Shown in pieces: positions 10,911-22,380 of a DNA stretch of 64,000 nt. The stretch is from Cycas panzhihuaensis (taxonomy: Eukaryota; Cycadophyta), in the NCBI GenBank assembly GCA_023213395.1, contig CM041465.1:219983741-220047740 (forward strand). Direction: 5' to 3'. How positions within the stretch are numbered: position 1 is the first letter of the stretch; each line of letters starts with the position of its first letter. The translations under genes and the position numbers were made by a program. The notes beneath the pieces were generated by a model that was not told the DNA's origin, searched no databases, and worked only from the letters and a program-made list of their open reading frames with translations.

Positions 10911-11586
10911 TGGTCATAACATAATCTTCAACTTTTCTTTGAACTTGTGATACTTGTACTTGAAGAAAACTTTGAATACCTGTCTTTTAGCTTTATCATC
11001 ATTCATAAAGTGGTCATCAACTTGCCTTATCATCCTTGTAGTAATGTGTATCTTTTTAATACTATGTGGTTCAAGTGGCTTCTAAGTAGATGTGTCTTAA
11101 TTCTAATAAGTAGGAGTGGCTTTGTTAATACTTTTATCTTTTACTTTAATAAAGTCCAAGGTATATATAATCTCATCAAATATGACATTAGAGTCATCAA
11201 CTTTATTGAAGTCTTTACTAGTATATGCAACATTAGTCTTTTCATCAAAATTCACCTACTCTAATATTTGCCTTATAAGAAAAACATCATTAATGTAATT
11301 AGTAACATTTAATTCTAAGGTATATCCCCTATAAATCAATTTTAAGGTATCCCATGTAGATTTGGAAGTAGTTAACTCACTTACACTAGAAAATATATTA
11401 TCATTTAGTGTGGGCTAAGGTCTCATTATCCTTTTTCATATCTTCTTTATCATTTGGTTCATAACCATATTTTATATATTTCCAAAGATCACTTATTATA
11501 AAGTATGTTTTCATCAAATTCTTCCATGATAAAAGACTAGTGCCATTAAACATGGGAATCATCATATCATCTATATAGGTGGCCAT
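10911..11586 (-). pseudogene. A gag-like protein (degenerate)
   Basis: Starts MATYIDDMMIPMFNGTSLLSW at 11586, runs open to 11401, then continues with stops and frame slips to the polypurine tract. It shows the copia gag N-terminal pattern (FNGTS..SWKNLMKTYF, then DLWKYIKYGY) and ends KYKYHKFKEK. B gag begins ATYLDDMLIPTFDRTNFH and ends KYMYHKFKEK, so both ends are conserved between the copies. No zinc knuckle and no pol domain. It would be a capsid-like protein; whether it assembles is inference. Confidence 0.65.
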
Positions 11587-11686
11587 TATAAGAGACTTTA
11601 ATACATAATCCAAAAGATGATCTTAATGAATAAATAAGAAGCCTCTTTAACCTCAAGTGAATAAATGATTTGAAATATGCAATAAG

Positions 11687-12012
11687 TATTAGGGTTAATG
11701 CTCATCACCTAATCCCTACCTTAGGTGCACACATGTTAAGTGTAAGTTAACATTAAGTTAAGTTTGTTTATTTTATGTTTTGTATTATTTTAATATAATT
11801 TGAATTCAAGGTTAAGGAGGGCTCTCACCCTCCTCCTGAATATTTATGCAATGGGGTTGTAAACCCTAGTGTTCATCAACACCACCTCCTTAATGAACAT
11901 TTTGTAATACTCTCTTAAAGATAGATTAAATACAAAGATTATTGTGTTTATGCTATAATGGATTAATTACTTAATGTACTACTCCACTGTGTCTCCTTGA
12001 TTCAAACTTTTA
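11687..12012 (+). repeat. B 5' LTR
   Basis: Starts TATTAGGGTTAATG, a mutated form of the TGTTGGGGTTAATA start of the 3' copy. Contains GGAGGGCTCTCACCCTCCTCC (hairpin-capable) and GTAAACCCTAGTGTTCATC. Ends in TA where the 3' copy has CA. Confidence 0.85.
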
Positions 12013-12014
12013 TT

Positions 12015-12026
12015 TGGTATTAGAGC
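12015..12026 (+). other. B primer-binding site
   Basis: TGGTATTAGAGC, one base from the usual plant initiator tRNA-Met site TGGTATCAGAGC, two bases after the LTR. Confidence 0.85.
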
Positions 12027-14031
12027 CAAGTTACGACAAAGATACATGAGATATATTTATTTTTTTAATAGTTCATACTATAGTTTATTGAAATATTTAA
12101 GTGTTCTTATCTATAAAGCATTAATTCTTTAGTTTTTTAGTTGTTTCTTATAGCCAGTAATATTGTGTATAACCCATGGAATATTTGAGGAATTATACTA
12201 GCCTTTTCATATATTTTTATAAAGTTTTAATCATTTACATTAGTTTTTTTCAACATTCTACTTGGTCTTTGAACTTTTGTAGCCTGGTGCTCACTCTACA
12301 ACCTACAAAACCTTAGTATATGACTATTCATTTGAATTCTCACTGAACTAGCTCTGTAATGCATTTGACAGATTAAAAAACTGTTGCCTTTACATGGAGA
12401 TCTCCCTCCTAAAAGTAAGGGTACATGTTTTAGCAGTGAAACCCACACTGCCCCTCCCCTAATTTGTTTATTTTAGCTTCCCTTTCCACTTAAGCTCTTC
12501 TGCGATAGTGGTGTAGATCTAATACAAAGTAGACTAAGTAATCTTTGAAGTATTCTGGGCTCTCATTGAGCTATACGACCTTTATACAATCCATATATCC
12601 TCTATAACCTTCCTAAGATCAATCACTTCATTCTCTCTCTATGATCATTAAATATTTATGAAATTTTAGAGGTGACTCTGTAGTAACGATATCTAGCTTC
12701 GTCTAAAATTTCATCTTAATCTAAGTTATGTACAAAGAGAATAAGCTCCACAAAGTTTTATCCGTGCACTATACCCTCCGCACATTTTTTATTTTTAAAT
12801 TTATTTATGTTTCGATTATTTTTTTATAAAGTTAAACTTTATAACTCTGATTTAATTTATTTTAATGATATTTAAGGTCCTAGAACCCTTCCTTAGCTAA
12901 CTAGTGGTCATATTGGTCTTCATGTGACTGTTTTTTTTTTCCAAAAATAGCTTATTAAAACCCTTTTCTAATTTATTTTTTCATAATAAACTATCTCGAC
13001 TATTTTGCTTATAACTTTTGATCCAAGAGTTTATTTTTTGAATGGTTGGATTTGTTAGAAAGAGTTTTTAATACTCTTCATATTGGAATAAGTTTTACTT
13101 TAATCTGACATTGTTTTGTAGCTCTTTAAAGTAGTTAAAATTGAGGCTCCTATTTGGTCTTAATTAGACATATTTTTAAATATTTCAAGCAAAAATTTTC
13201 GCTCTAACTCAGCATATTTATTTATCATTAAGATACTAATCCATTTTTGGTAGTTTTTGCTTATTTTAGAAGCTTACAATTGATTTTTTATATCTATTGA
13301 GCTATATTTTAGTCTCCTGAAAAGAATGAGCCCCCTTTAGATAAAAAATGTTAAACTGGTGCACTCTAACCCTATTCTAAAGCTTTCATTTTATTCTTTA
13401 GCTTATAAATTTGATTCTAAAGCACTCTTAAGGCCTATTCACTAGCTATTTAAGGTCATTTTGCTCTTGCAAAGCATTCATTTAAGGAGCACATATTAAG
13501 ATTATTTTATAAGTATATTTGTATTCTTCTTTGATTTAAAAGAGCTTATTTGATAGTTATTTATTCTTAATAAGGAATTAAAATTGAAGAATCATTTTTG
13601 CTCCATTTTAAATTAAAAAAGTTTTCAAAGTACTTCAAGGAGCATTTATCATTCTCAACTCAAAAGGATATTTGATTACATATTTACATGTATTTTATTT
13701 CATTGTTAAAAGGAAATATTTTTCTATCTTATTTTTAGGTCATTGATTTCCAAGGCATTGATTTAGAAATCATATATATATTTCAAATTATCTTTGGCTC
13801 ACTTTAGCCCTTTACTTTTCAGGTTTACATAAAATCATTAATTGATTTAGTTCCATCCTTAAGGAAAGAATTTATCTTAAAAGAATTTGCATTTTATCTC
13901 ACTACTTACCTACATTGATTAAGGGATTTATGTTAGAATTTATTAAAAAGCATTTATTGCCTACTTTATATTATTCATTCATTAAACGCCTTCATCTACT
14001 CATTTGAGTTCATGAACTAAAAGTTTTATAA
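12027..14031 (+). other. B leader, 2 kb, non-coding
   Basis: T-rich sequence between primer site and gag. Frequent stops in every frame; no ORF or domain recognised. Words such as CTTATTTTAG and TAAAAGAGCTTATT recur without a clear period. Confidence 0.6.
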
Positions 14032-14326
14032 ATAGCAACTTATCTAGATGATATGTTAATTCCCACATTTGATAGAACTAATTTTCATGTTTTGAAAGAC
14101 TTGTTAAAAACACATCTTTGTGCAAATAACCTTTGGAAATTTGTTGAATATGGTTACATAGAAGATGAACAAAATTTTAAAGAAAACTTAAGAAAAGATA
14201 ATAAAATCACAATGTTAATCTTTAGCATAATAAATGATAATGTATTCATTAATGTTAATGAGTTAACTACATCTAAATCTATGTGGAATACTCTAGAGTT
14301 AATTTATGAGGGAGAAATCTTAGATT
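14032..14326 (+). pseudogene. B gag-like protein, N-terminal part
   Basis: Open from ATYLDDMLIPTFDR through DNVFINVNELTTSKSMWNTL to LIYEGEILDLK, where element C is inserted. By comparison with A, the original start would be at 14032, now ATA instead of ATG, so translation could only begin at the internal ATG at 14053. The pattern (LKDLLKTHLCANNLWKFVEYGY, then SMWNTLELIYEG) is that of copia-type gag. It continues after C at 29356. Confidence 0.7.
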
Positions 14327-14682
14327 TGAAGGTTATAGAGGAGCAGAGCAGGACTACAATGGTGAGTGCATCTTGAGTAAACAATAATCTTTGAATCAAT
14401 GGTAATATTAAAAAACACTAGGGAGGTATTCCCACCTCATTTATAGAGATTTTGGGGAGGCAACAAGTGTCTCAACCTGACTTACACATTAGCCAAGAAT
14501 AATTCAAAATAATATTAAAAATTATAATTAATAAATATAACACATACCTTAAGGATGTTGCGTTGGCTTTTGTGGCTTTAGGTGATTGATACGTAGCTCT
14601 AGGTGCCCTAGGAAACCTTAAAGGTGGATTTGAAGGGCCCTAGGTATATAACTCCTTATAAAAATTGGGGGTTATCCCAACA
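14327..14682 (-). repeat. C 3' LTR
   Basis: 356 bp, TGAAGG...CCCAACA in plus reading. Carries a CCTAGG/GGGCCC-rich block (about 14590-14645) and CATTTATAGAGATT, a likely TATA region on the other strand. Confidence 0.92.
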
Positions 14683-14700
14683 TTCTCCCACATAATGTCC
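14683..14700 (-). other. C polypurine tract
   Basis: Minus-strand ACATTATGTGGGAGAA directly before the TGTTGGGA LTR start. Weakly purine-rich; the last seven bases GGGAGAA fit best. Confidence 0.65.
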
Positions 14701-15131
14701 AATGTGAATGACTCCCAACTTTCTCTAAATTTTTAGAATCTAATTTTTTCCAAAGCCTTTATAAATATGTCTACTATCTAGTCTTCAGTGCTGTAATAGG
14801 CTAACTCGATTTCTTCTGCTTGTACTAGTTCCCAAATGAAATGGTATTGAGTCTCGATGTATTTTATTCTACCATCGAAGACCAGATTCTTTTCCATTTG
14901 GATGATGCTTTGATTATCATATTAAATTTTGGTGGAACCTTACTATTTAATCTAGAAATCCTGTAATAGTCTTCTCAACAAAACTGACTTATATGTACTT
15001 GCTATTGCTGCTTTATATTCTACCTTAGTTATGGGTAAGGAAATTGTGTTCTACTTCTTTATGCTCCATGATATTGTTGCTAATCCCATACTGAATATAT
15101 AACCCATTGTAGATTTTCTATCATCAATATC
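14701..15131 (-). pseudogene. C RNase H, C-terminal part
   Basis: Minus-strand reading from 15131: DIDDRKSTMGYIFSMG, then SWSIKK, KVEYKAAIAST and, farther left, the copia RNase H end with paired cysteine/histidine remnants before the polypurine tract. The join to the rest of RNase H at 21330 is broken by D. Stops are present. Confidence 0.7.
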
Positions 15132-15490
15132 TATTAGCATGGTAGTTAATTATTAAGCCACTTAATTAATGTTAATATGGTTTAATTATGTGAAAAGGTG
15201 TGAGCGAAAAGGTGCAATTTATTCAGAGGGTCACAACCCTAAACGGGTGACACCTCTTGGAGAATATATATGCCATGAGGCCTTGTGTATTCTGATTATC
15301 CAAGTTCATTGTGTAATAATCAATGATCCCTTGAGGATCCTTTTGTGGTGGGTTTTTTCCCGAAAGGGTTTCCTATGTAAATCCTGTATTTTGCGCATAT
15401 CTTCTGTTTATATTTTATCTTGTGCTTCCTATATATGGTTAAAGATCCTACACATGAGAACATCTGTGTATGATTTCATGTTCTCAAATA
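15132..15490 (+). repeat. D 5' LTR
   Basis: 359 bp, TATTAGC start (TGTTAGC in the 3' copy), ends TTCTCAAATA. Near the start an inverted pair TTAATTATTAAG/CTTAATTAA could fold. Confidence 0.92.
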
Positions 15491-15502
15491 TGGTATTAGA
15501 GC
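15491..15502 (+). other. D primer-binding site
   Basis: TGGTATTAGAGC immediately after the LTR, one base from the initiator tRNA-Met site. Confidence 0.92.
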
Positions 15503-16977
15503 AATAAGGTCCTGCATAGCTGAAGCTTGACGGTGAGCAGGGCAGTGTGATCATTGGTTGTCGGGTGAAGCCGTCTAACCCAAGACAAGTTTTGAGGGTT
15601 TATCAACCCCAATATCGTGCAGAAGCAGGCATGGTAAATCAATGGTGGTTGAAGCAGTGGAGATCACTATTCAATAAAGTGTAAGGGTTATTAGAGTCAG
15701 TATTCAGGTGTGAAGACCACATTTGTGATTGGAGTTGGCTCATTGGGGGTCATGTGAAGCTAGTTGATGATCTGTTGAAGTGATTCAAGCGAGAAGAATA
15801 AACATTGATGATGATTCAGTGACTTTAAGGATAGCCAAGTGTGTGTACATATAAGTTTACTATATTCCTCATCAAAATACCATAAAAATCGATAAAAAAG
15901 GGGTCATTTTTGGTATTGCTTACTATCAAACCTTTGTGTAAGCACTAATGGATGTGATTGAAGGCCAAATTAGCTATTTTCTGTCTAAATATAAGTGTTG
16001 TGTTGAAGTTTACAACAGTAAAAGGCTATTTTCATTATTTTTTTCTATATTTATGAGGATTTTGGAGACGCGTGTATATATATAAAGCCTAAAACAACCA
16101 TATAGAGGCTAGCTGGGCATTTATTAACATGCCTGGGCATGTTTGAAAGTTGGCTGGGCCAATTTGCTATTGTTCTGGATCCTTTTAGGACTGGCTGGGT
16201 GCTCTTTGTGACTGTCTAGGACTGGCTGAGTTATTTTCTTAGCATCCGAGTACCTTTAGAAGCTGGCTGGGTCATTTTCAAGGGGTCTATTTGCCTATTA
16301 AGGTTTGATTTGGTGCTGATCCAAGGAGGTTGGGCACTTTGTGTGTTGGTTTATTGATAACTGGGGCTATTTAGAGGCTGTCCAAGTACTTAGCAGACAT
16401 GTCTTGGTTGCGTTGAAGTCTTACCAGCCGTATGGATGATATAGACCACTTGGTGACAACACATAAAGTAGTAGGGTGTGTTGAACAATTACGTCCCTCT
16501 CCTCAAGTAGTGTGACTTTTGGAGGATACTTAAGTATGTGACTTAAGTTAAAAAGGCACGAGTTCCTTAAAAAATTGTCACTTTTGGAATATGCCTTTTG
16601 GCATATTCTAATCTCAATTCAACTTTATAAAAGCCCTTTGAACCATTGATGCACATCAATAGTGAGAGATACTTGATTTATCCTTCAACCATTTCAAGTA
16701 TAAATCAAGGAGTTTTTTTGTGAAATTTTGGCTTGAAGACTGTGCATTGTCCTTGTGTGGAGCTGTCTTTGTATTGGAGCACTTATATTTTAGTCATTTT
16801 GAGTGTCAGGTGTGACATTTAATGACTATTTAAGGTCATTTGTTGATGGATAAGGGGAGAAAAATAGTTGATGACTCACGTAATGTGGGTATAATTTGTA
16901 TTAGGACCCTTTAGAAGCGTGCTTATGAAGCAGAGGAGGTCACAAGGGTGCATTTTTGTCCTTAATACGTTCATTTT
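15503..16977 (+). other. D leader with repeated GGCTGGGT motif
   Basis: About 1.5 kb, non-coding. At 16111-16280 six copies of a G-rich motif close to GGCTGGGT/C recur every 20-40 bases in otherwise AT-rich sequence, with GGACTGGCTG variants between. Confidence 0.7.
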
Positions 16978-17838
16978 ATGTCATGTACTTCATATTGTAG
17001 CCAAATATTCGAGATGGAGAAGCTTATGCCTAAGGTTATCTTTAATGATAACAATTTCAATGAATGGAAGACTAATATGGAGCTTATTTTGATTGTGGAC
17101 CAACTCTGGGGAATTACCAAGGTGAAGCTTGATTCAGTCCCACTTGACCATAAGGAGCATATCAAACTTGAAGAGAAGCAATATATGGCCATTGGATTAC
17201 TAAAACTCTCATTGGTGTCATACCAGAGGGCTCTAGTTCACAATCTATATGAACCAGCTTAGATTTGGATGAAGTTGTATGATACATTTGAGAAGAAGAA
17301 GACGAATAAACATCTTGCTATGATGTTGGAACTACTCAATTCAAAAGTTGAAGATGAGAACAATATCAGCTCCTACCTGAATAAGATAACCAACTTGAAG
17401 AACAAGGTAGAAGAGTTAAAGCAGAACTTAATCGATGATATGCTCTTATTTACGATAATCATATCGAAGCTGCCAACTGTGTTCACCACATTCTAGACCA
17501 TTTACGGTAGAGATGAAGTGATGGAGGCAGAAACTTTTGACGGGTTCAAAAACCTAATTCTAGTAGAGGATGCCAAGCTCAAACATCATGGTTTGCTTGG
17601 AGGTTCTGGTTTAAGTCAAGCCTTAGCCATGAAAACTCAGAAGAGGGAGGCCCCTAAGGAGGAGAAGATCACACAAAGGTATGGAGAAAGCTCTCAAGAT
17701 AAGAATAAGTTTAATAGAAAGTGCAATTACTACAAGAAGGATGATCACTATGAGAAGAACTGTTGGTTCAAATGTCGTGACAAGCGCAAAGGTAACCAGG
17801 ATGATAAAGGAAAGAGTGTTGTTGCTTATTGCATCTGA
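16978..17838 (+). pseudogene. D gag
   Basis: Three open pieces separated by single TAG codons at about 17261 and 17495. The N-terminal region (FNDNNFNEWKTNMELILIVDQLW) and the UBN2-like middle (KLYDTFEKKKTNKHLAMMLELLNSKVED..SSYLNKITNLKNKV) are typical copia gag. The zinc knuckle near 17730-17775 reads CNYYKKDDHYEKNC: the second cysteine is tyrosine and the glycine is aspartate. Of the possible starts I favour MEKLMPKVIFNDNN at about 17011, since the preceding 11 codons do not resemble the family. Confidence 0.85.
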
Positions 17839-18190
17839 GCACAGACCTTGTCAGCTGAATTAGATCAGAGAGACTATTAGGTACTGGATTCTAGAGTGTA
17901 GAAGCACATCTCCTACCAGAGGTGAAACTTTGATACAATAAATGTAAATCAAAGTGGTGCTCAAATTGTTCTTTGAGATGCTCGCGTATTGCCAATGGAT
18001 GGTATCGATGACATTTCCATTACAGGAGGAAAGTTTTCTGGGGTATATTATGTACCCAAGATGCAATTAAACCTTCTGTCTACTTGAGAGATTTGCAAAC
18101 AAGGTATGAAAGTGGAGCTCTATGATGATAAGTGCTTGATAAAGGACCCAAAATAGAACTTTGCTGTCATAGCTACTGGGAAAGTCAGGG
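17839..18190 (+). pseudogene. D protease (degenerate)
   Basis: YWVLDSRV*KHISYQR at about 17877-17925: the catalytic DSG is changed to DSR and a TAG follows two codons later. QSGAQIVL, DDISITGGKFSGVYYVPKMQLNLLST and CKQGMKVELYDDKC downstream are the usual copia protease/linker residues. Continues directly from gag, consistent with one gag-pol reading frame. Confidence 0.8.
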
Positions 18191-18201
18191 ACAACTTTTG
18201 G

Positions 18202-19330
18202 GTGTTTGAAAAGTTTCAATATCAGAAGAAGTCCTATGCCTTTATTGCCAGTGCAGATGACGAAAGTAAACTATGGTACAATCACCTTGGGCACCTTAAT
18301 TACAGGAGTATTACACTACTGAAGAGGTTGAAGATGGTGGGAGGACTACACCGCGATTACACCTTTCGAGATGGTGTATGCGAAGGGTGCATGTATGGCA
18401 AGCATCATCACTATCTTTTTGCTAGAGATAACGCTTGGAGAGCTAAGGAGAAGCTGGAGCTTGTGCACTCAGACATTATGGGACCACTCTCAAACCCTTT
18501 AATATCAAGAGGCTGATATACACTTGTGTTTGTAGATGATTACACCAAGAAAGCCTGGGTTTATTTTCTCAAGAACAAGTTAGACGTATTTGATCACTTC
18601 CGTGAGTGGAAAGCGATGATTGAAAATAAAAGTAATAAGAAAATAAAAACTTTACGAAGTGATAATGGTAAGGAATACGACAATAATGCATTCAATCAGT
18701 TCTACCACAACCATGGTATAAAGCGGGAGTTTATAGTCTCATATACCCAACAATAGAATGTAGTTGCTAAAAGAAAGAACTGTACCATGATGGAGATGGC
18801 GAGGTGTATGGTGCATGCTAAAAACCTGCCACCAAAGTTTTGGGCAGAAGTTGTGGTGATTGCTATTTATATTTTAAATCGGGTACCCACTCAGGCAGTT
18901 TGCAGCATGACCCCCGAAGAGAAATGGACCAGTCGGAACCCTACCATTAGCCATTTGAGAATGTTTGGGTGTATAACGTATGCCCACATCCCTGATGATA
19001 CTCATAGGATGCTGGATCAAAAATATCTAAAGTGCATATTCATGGGGTATTGCACGGAGAATAGACTATGAAATCCATAGGGGGAGAAGATTGTGGTTAG
19101 TCAGTATGTTAAATTTGACAAGTCATTGATGTATCATGCTAAAAGATCATAAGAGGAACCTTTTTACCCTCCTCTTCTTCCATTCCTAGATTCTTCAAGC
19201 GAAGAGGACAATGAGCCAGTCACTATAGCACCTGAGGAAGTAGGACCAAGTGGGACGTGTAATAGTGAGGAACCATCACAAGTAGAAGTACCTCCAGCAA
19301 TGGGTCCTTCTATACCTTTATAGGCAAGGA
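18202..19330 (+). pseudogene. D integrase
   Basis: Zinc domain: LWYNHLGHLNYRSI (histidines) and CEGCMYGKHH (cysteines), 18270-18405, intact. Core: LVHSDIMGPL (first aspartate, about 18460), a stop at 18516, VDDYTKKAWVYFLKNK, LRSDNGKEYDNNAF (second aspartate, about 18655), and after another stop NVVAKRKN, where the family has the catalytic glutamate followed by RKN; here it is lysine (about 18768). ARCMVHAKNLPPKFWAE and FGCITYAHIPDD..RMLDQKYLKCIFMGYCTE follow, then a low-complexity acidic linker to RT. Confidence 0.88.
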
Positions 19331-19439
19331 AAACTCTTGAAGATTCTAGTGTGGCGATGTAAACCCTTACTGATGATAGATGAACTAGAAGTCAACATGC
19401 CAGTCAAACTCTACTGGTTGACACCAATGGTTCCAGTGA

Positions 19440-20313
19440 TCCTAAATCGTTTGCTGAAGCGAAAGGAGATCCAAGATGGAGAGCTACAATAGAGGAAGAA
19501 TATAGTTCTCTGATGAAGAATGATATGTGGGATTTGGTTCCATTACCTCCGTTGAAGAATCTTGTTGGATGCAAGTGGGTCTATAAGACAAAGTTTCACT
19601 CAGATGGAGAGGTGGACAAGTACAAGGCCAGACTTGTTGTATAGGGATTCAAGCAGAAAGAAGAAATTGACTATAAGGAGATGTTTGCACCAGTCTCTAG
19701 AATGACAATGGTCCACTTACTCATTTCCTTAGTAGCTGCATTAAATTGGGAGTTACACTAAATGGACGTTAAGTCCACATTCCTTAATGGGGATCTAAAG
19801 GAGGAGATATACATGTTACAGCCTTTGGGATTCATTAAGGATGGCCAAGAGCATCTTGTTTTCCATTTGAAGAAATCAATTTATGGCTTGAAACAAGCAC
19901 CCCGTGCTTGGTATGAGAAGATGGATGCCAAGTTGAAAGTTGAAGGTTTTGAAATTTCAGAACTCGACCCAAACCTGTATGTGAAAAGAAGAGGGACTTC
20001 TGTAGTTGCTTGCATGGTGTATGTGGATGATCTAATCATTGGCGAAAATCATGGCAAGGCTAAAGCTAAAGTCAAATCTAATTTGGGAGCTTCATTTGAC
20101 ATGACGGATCTTGGGAAATGTCACTATTTCTTAGGCATTCAGATCAAGCAGATAGAAGATAGGATTATGTTGTTGCAGTCACAGTATGTAAAGAGCTTAT
20201 TGGAGAGATTTGGGATGCAACACTGTAAACCTGTTGCAACACCATGTGTTAAAGGCACAAGATTGCAGAAGGATATGGCCCAACCTTCTGTAGATGGCAC
20301 AAAGTATCGTTAG
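19440..20313 (+). pseudogene. D reverse transcriptase
   Basis: WRATIEEEYSSLMKNDMWDL (about 19480), [20 protein letters not shown], one TAG at 19642, EIDYKEMFAPVSRM, another stop at about 19759, then an open stretch of 183 codons. It contains MDVKSTFLNGDLKEEIYM (first catalytic aspartate kept), KKSIYGLKQAPRAWYEKM, VYVDDLIIGEN (active-site YVDD kept, about 20020) and MTDLGKCHYFLGIQIKQ. The best preserved RT in the window outside J/K. Confidence 0.9.
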
Positions 20314-20960
20314 TTGGTAGGAAGTCTAATTTATTTGACTCATACCAGGCCAGATATTGCATACGTTGTTGGATTGGTTTCCTGCTATATGTAGAATCCA
20401 CATGAGCCTTATTTGGTGGCAGCAAAGCAGATTTTGAAATATCTAAAGGGGATAATCAATTTTCATCTTAAATACTGTAGAGGTGAGAAGATCAGGTTGC
20501 ATGGCTACACGAATGCTGATTGAGGAGGAGATTCTGATGATCGGAAGTCCACTACTGGATATCTATTTAGTATTAGCAATGGATTTGTTTTGTGGAAGTT
20601 GAAGAAGTAGCAGATAGTGGCGCTATCTTCTACATAAGCAGAATATCAAGGACTCAGTGCTGGTACAAAAGAAGCAGTATGGTTACAAGGTCTCTTGGAA
20701 TTTCTTGGCATTTCCAATGGACATCTAATTCTCTTTGTTTATAATCAGAGTAACATTCGTCTGTCGAAGAATCTAGAGTTCCATGCATGTACAAAGCATA
20801 TCGAGATTCAACACCATTACATTCGTAAGCTGATCAAGTCAGGGAAACTGTAAGTCAACTATTGTCTAAGTGAATTACAACTTATAGATGTGTTTACCAA
20901 GTCACTCACTAAAGACCAATTCATGAAGATGCGTACTGGATTAGGACTCACCGATGTTAT
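20314..20960 (+). pseudogene. D RNase H
   Basis: After a TAG at 20312: LVGSLIYLTHTRPDIAYVVG, AAKQILKYLKGIINFHLKY, GYTNADWGGDSDDRKSTTGY (one TGA inside, aspartates kept), ALSST*AEYQGLSAGTKEAVW (active-site glutamate kept), then CTKHIEIQHHYIRKLIKSG and LIDVFTKSLTKDQFMKMRTGLGL, the normal copia end. Only point stops separate it from a continuous frame. Confidence 0.85.
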
Positions 20961-21059
20961 CCTTGAGGGGGGATGTATCAACAAGGATAAATAAGCTGTA
21001 GGATAGTCCCAACCTTCATGATAGCTCAACTACTGCACGTTGCAGATTCCCTGCATTCA

Positions 21060-21072
21060 CATTAAGGGGGGA
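21060..21072 (+). other. D polypurine tract
   Basis: CATTAAGGGGGGA directly before the TGTTAGCG LTR start. Confidence 0.9.
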
Positions 21073-21324
21073 TGTTAGCGTGGCAGTTAATTATTAAGCC
21101 ACTTAATTAATGTTAATGTGGTTTAATTATGTGAAAAGGTGTAAGCGAAAAAGGTACAATTTATTTGGAGGGTCACAACCCTAAACAGGTGATATCTCTT
21201 GGAGAATATATATGCCATGAGGCCTTCTGTATTCTAATCATCCAAGTTTTATCTTGTGCTTGTTGTGTATGGTTAAAGATCCTACGTATGAGAACATCTG
21301 TGTATGATTTCACGTTCTCAAACA
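21073..21324 (+). repeat. D 3' LTR with internal deletion
   Basis: 252 bp versus 359 bp in the 5' copy. About 108 bases are missing between CCAAGTT and TTATCTTGTGC, with a TT shared at the joint, so the loss probably followed insertion. Confidence 0.9.
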
Positions 21325-21329
21325 ACATC

Positions 21330-21700
21330 TCCTACCCAATCTGAATTTGTATAGCCAATCAATTGAAATTTGGAGGAAGCTTTGTAGTATAGCCCATAAT
21401 CTGGAGTTCCTTTAAGATGTCTAAGGATTCTCTTAGCTGCTTGCTAGTGAGAGGTCTTTGGATCCTGTATGAACCTAGATACAACACTAACTAAGTGTGT
21501 TATATCTAGTCAAGTAGAAGTCAAATATATTAAATTTCTAATAAGTTGTCTATAGAGTATTAAATCAATCGAAGTAGAGTCATCTGTCTTGGAAAGTTTG
21601 ATTCCTATTTTAGCTGGAGTTGTTAATGGTTTATAGTCTATCATTCTGAACCTTTGTAGTAGATCTGATGTATATTTGCATTGGGAGATGAAAATTCCCT
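21330..21700 (-). pseudogene. C RNase H, N-terminal part
   Basis: Minus-strand reading gives the RT-RNase H connection: MIDYKPLTTPAKI-like block near 21640, LIRNLIYLTST, PDITHL and FIQDPKTSH, with QAAKRILRHLKGTPDYGL near 21430 and TDSD-like residues near 21340. It breaks off at the D insertion and resumes at 15131. Confidence 0.65.
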
Positions 21701-22380
21701 TCTTGTCTTACTTAACTTCCAATCCTAGGAAGTAATGCATAAGACTTAAATCTGTCATCTCGAATTCTTTACACATAGCATCTTTAAATTGATGCAAGAG
21801 ATGAGAGTCATTTCCAATATATACTAGGTCATCCACATAAAGACCTATAATTAAGATTGAACTTCCCTTGATTTGGATATACAAGTTAGGATTTGCTTGA
21901 GATCTTTCAAACTCTTGATCTCTGAAATATTTATTTATGTGGGAATACCAAGCCCTAGATGCTTGTTTTAGACCATATAGTGCCTTTTTTAGTTTATACA
22001 CTTTGTTCTCTTCCCCCTTGACTTCAAAATTGAGGGGTTGAGCCACATAGATATCTTCTTTAATGTAGCTATTTAGGAAGGCACTTTTCACATCTATTTG
22101 ATAAACTTTCGAACCCATTTGGGCTTCTAGACTCATCATCATTCTAACAGATCCCATTAAGCAATAGGGGCAAAGGTTTTAGTATAGTCTATGCCTTCTT
22201 TTTGAGCATACTCTTTTGCAACCAATCTAGCCTTATATTTGTTGATGGAGTCATCTAAGTAAAACTTGGTCTTATAGACCTATTTTGTACCAATAGTCTT
22301 CTTCTTCGGGGGTAAATCAACTAGCTCCCATGTGTCATTTTTAACAATGGAGTTATATTCATGTTCCATAGCTTTCTGCT
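21701..22380 (-). pseudogene. C reverse transcriptase
   Basis: An open block at 22157-21708 contains QIDVKSAFLNSYIKEDIYV (first catalytic aspartate kept), KKALYGLKQASRAWYSHI, and GLYVDDLVYIG (active-site YVDD kept), ending MTDLSLMHYFLGLEVK. Upstream (22370-22160) the N-terminal part reads [23 protein letters not shown], then [32 protein letters not shown], with single stops. The catalytic core is intact but the reading frame around it is broken. Confidence 0.85.

Larger units (their letters stand above)
15132..21324 (+). mobile_element. D: Ty1/copia element, deepest insertion
   Basis: LTRs 15132-15490 and 21073-21324, primer site at 15491, polypurine tract at 21060, target duplication ATATC/ACATC (15127-15131, 21325-21329, one mismatch) inside the C RNase H. 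Internal order gag, protease, integrase, RT, RNase H. Total 6.2 kb. The frame is close to continuous apart from point stops (mostly TAG), so it is the most complete single copia element in the window, though several active-site residues are lost. Confidence 0.93.

Noticed and set aside
12015-12026. Fragments resembling tRNA genes at the primer sites
   Set aside because: Only the 12-18 bases complementary to the tRNA 3' end are present; no cloverleaf or promoter boxes.
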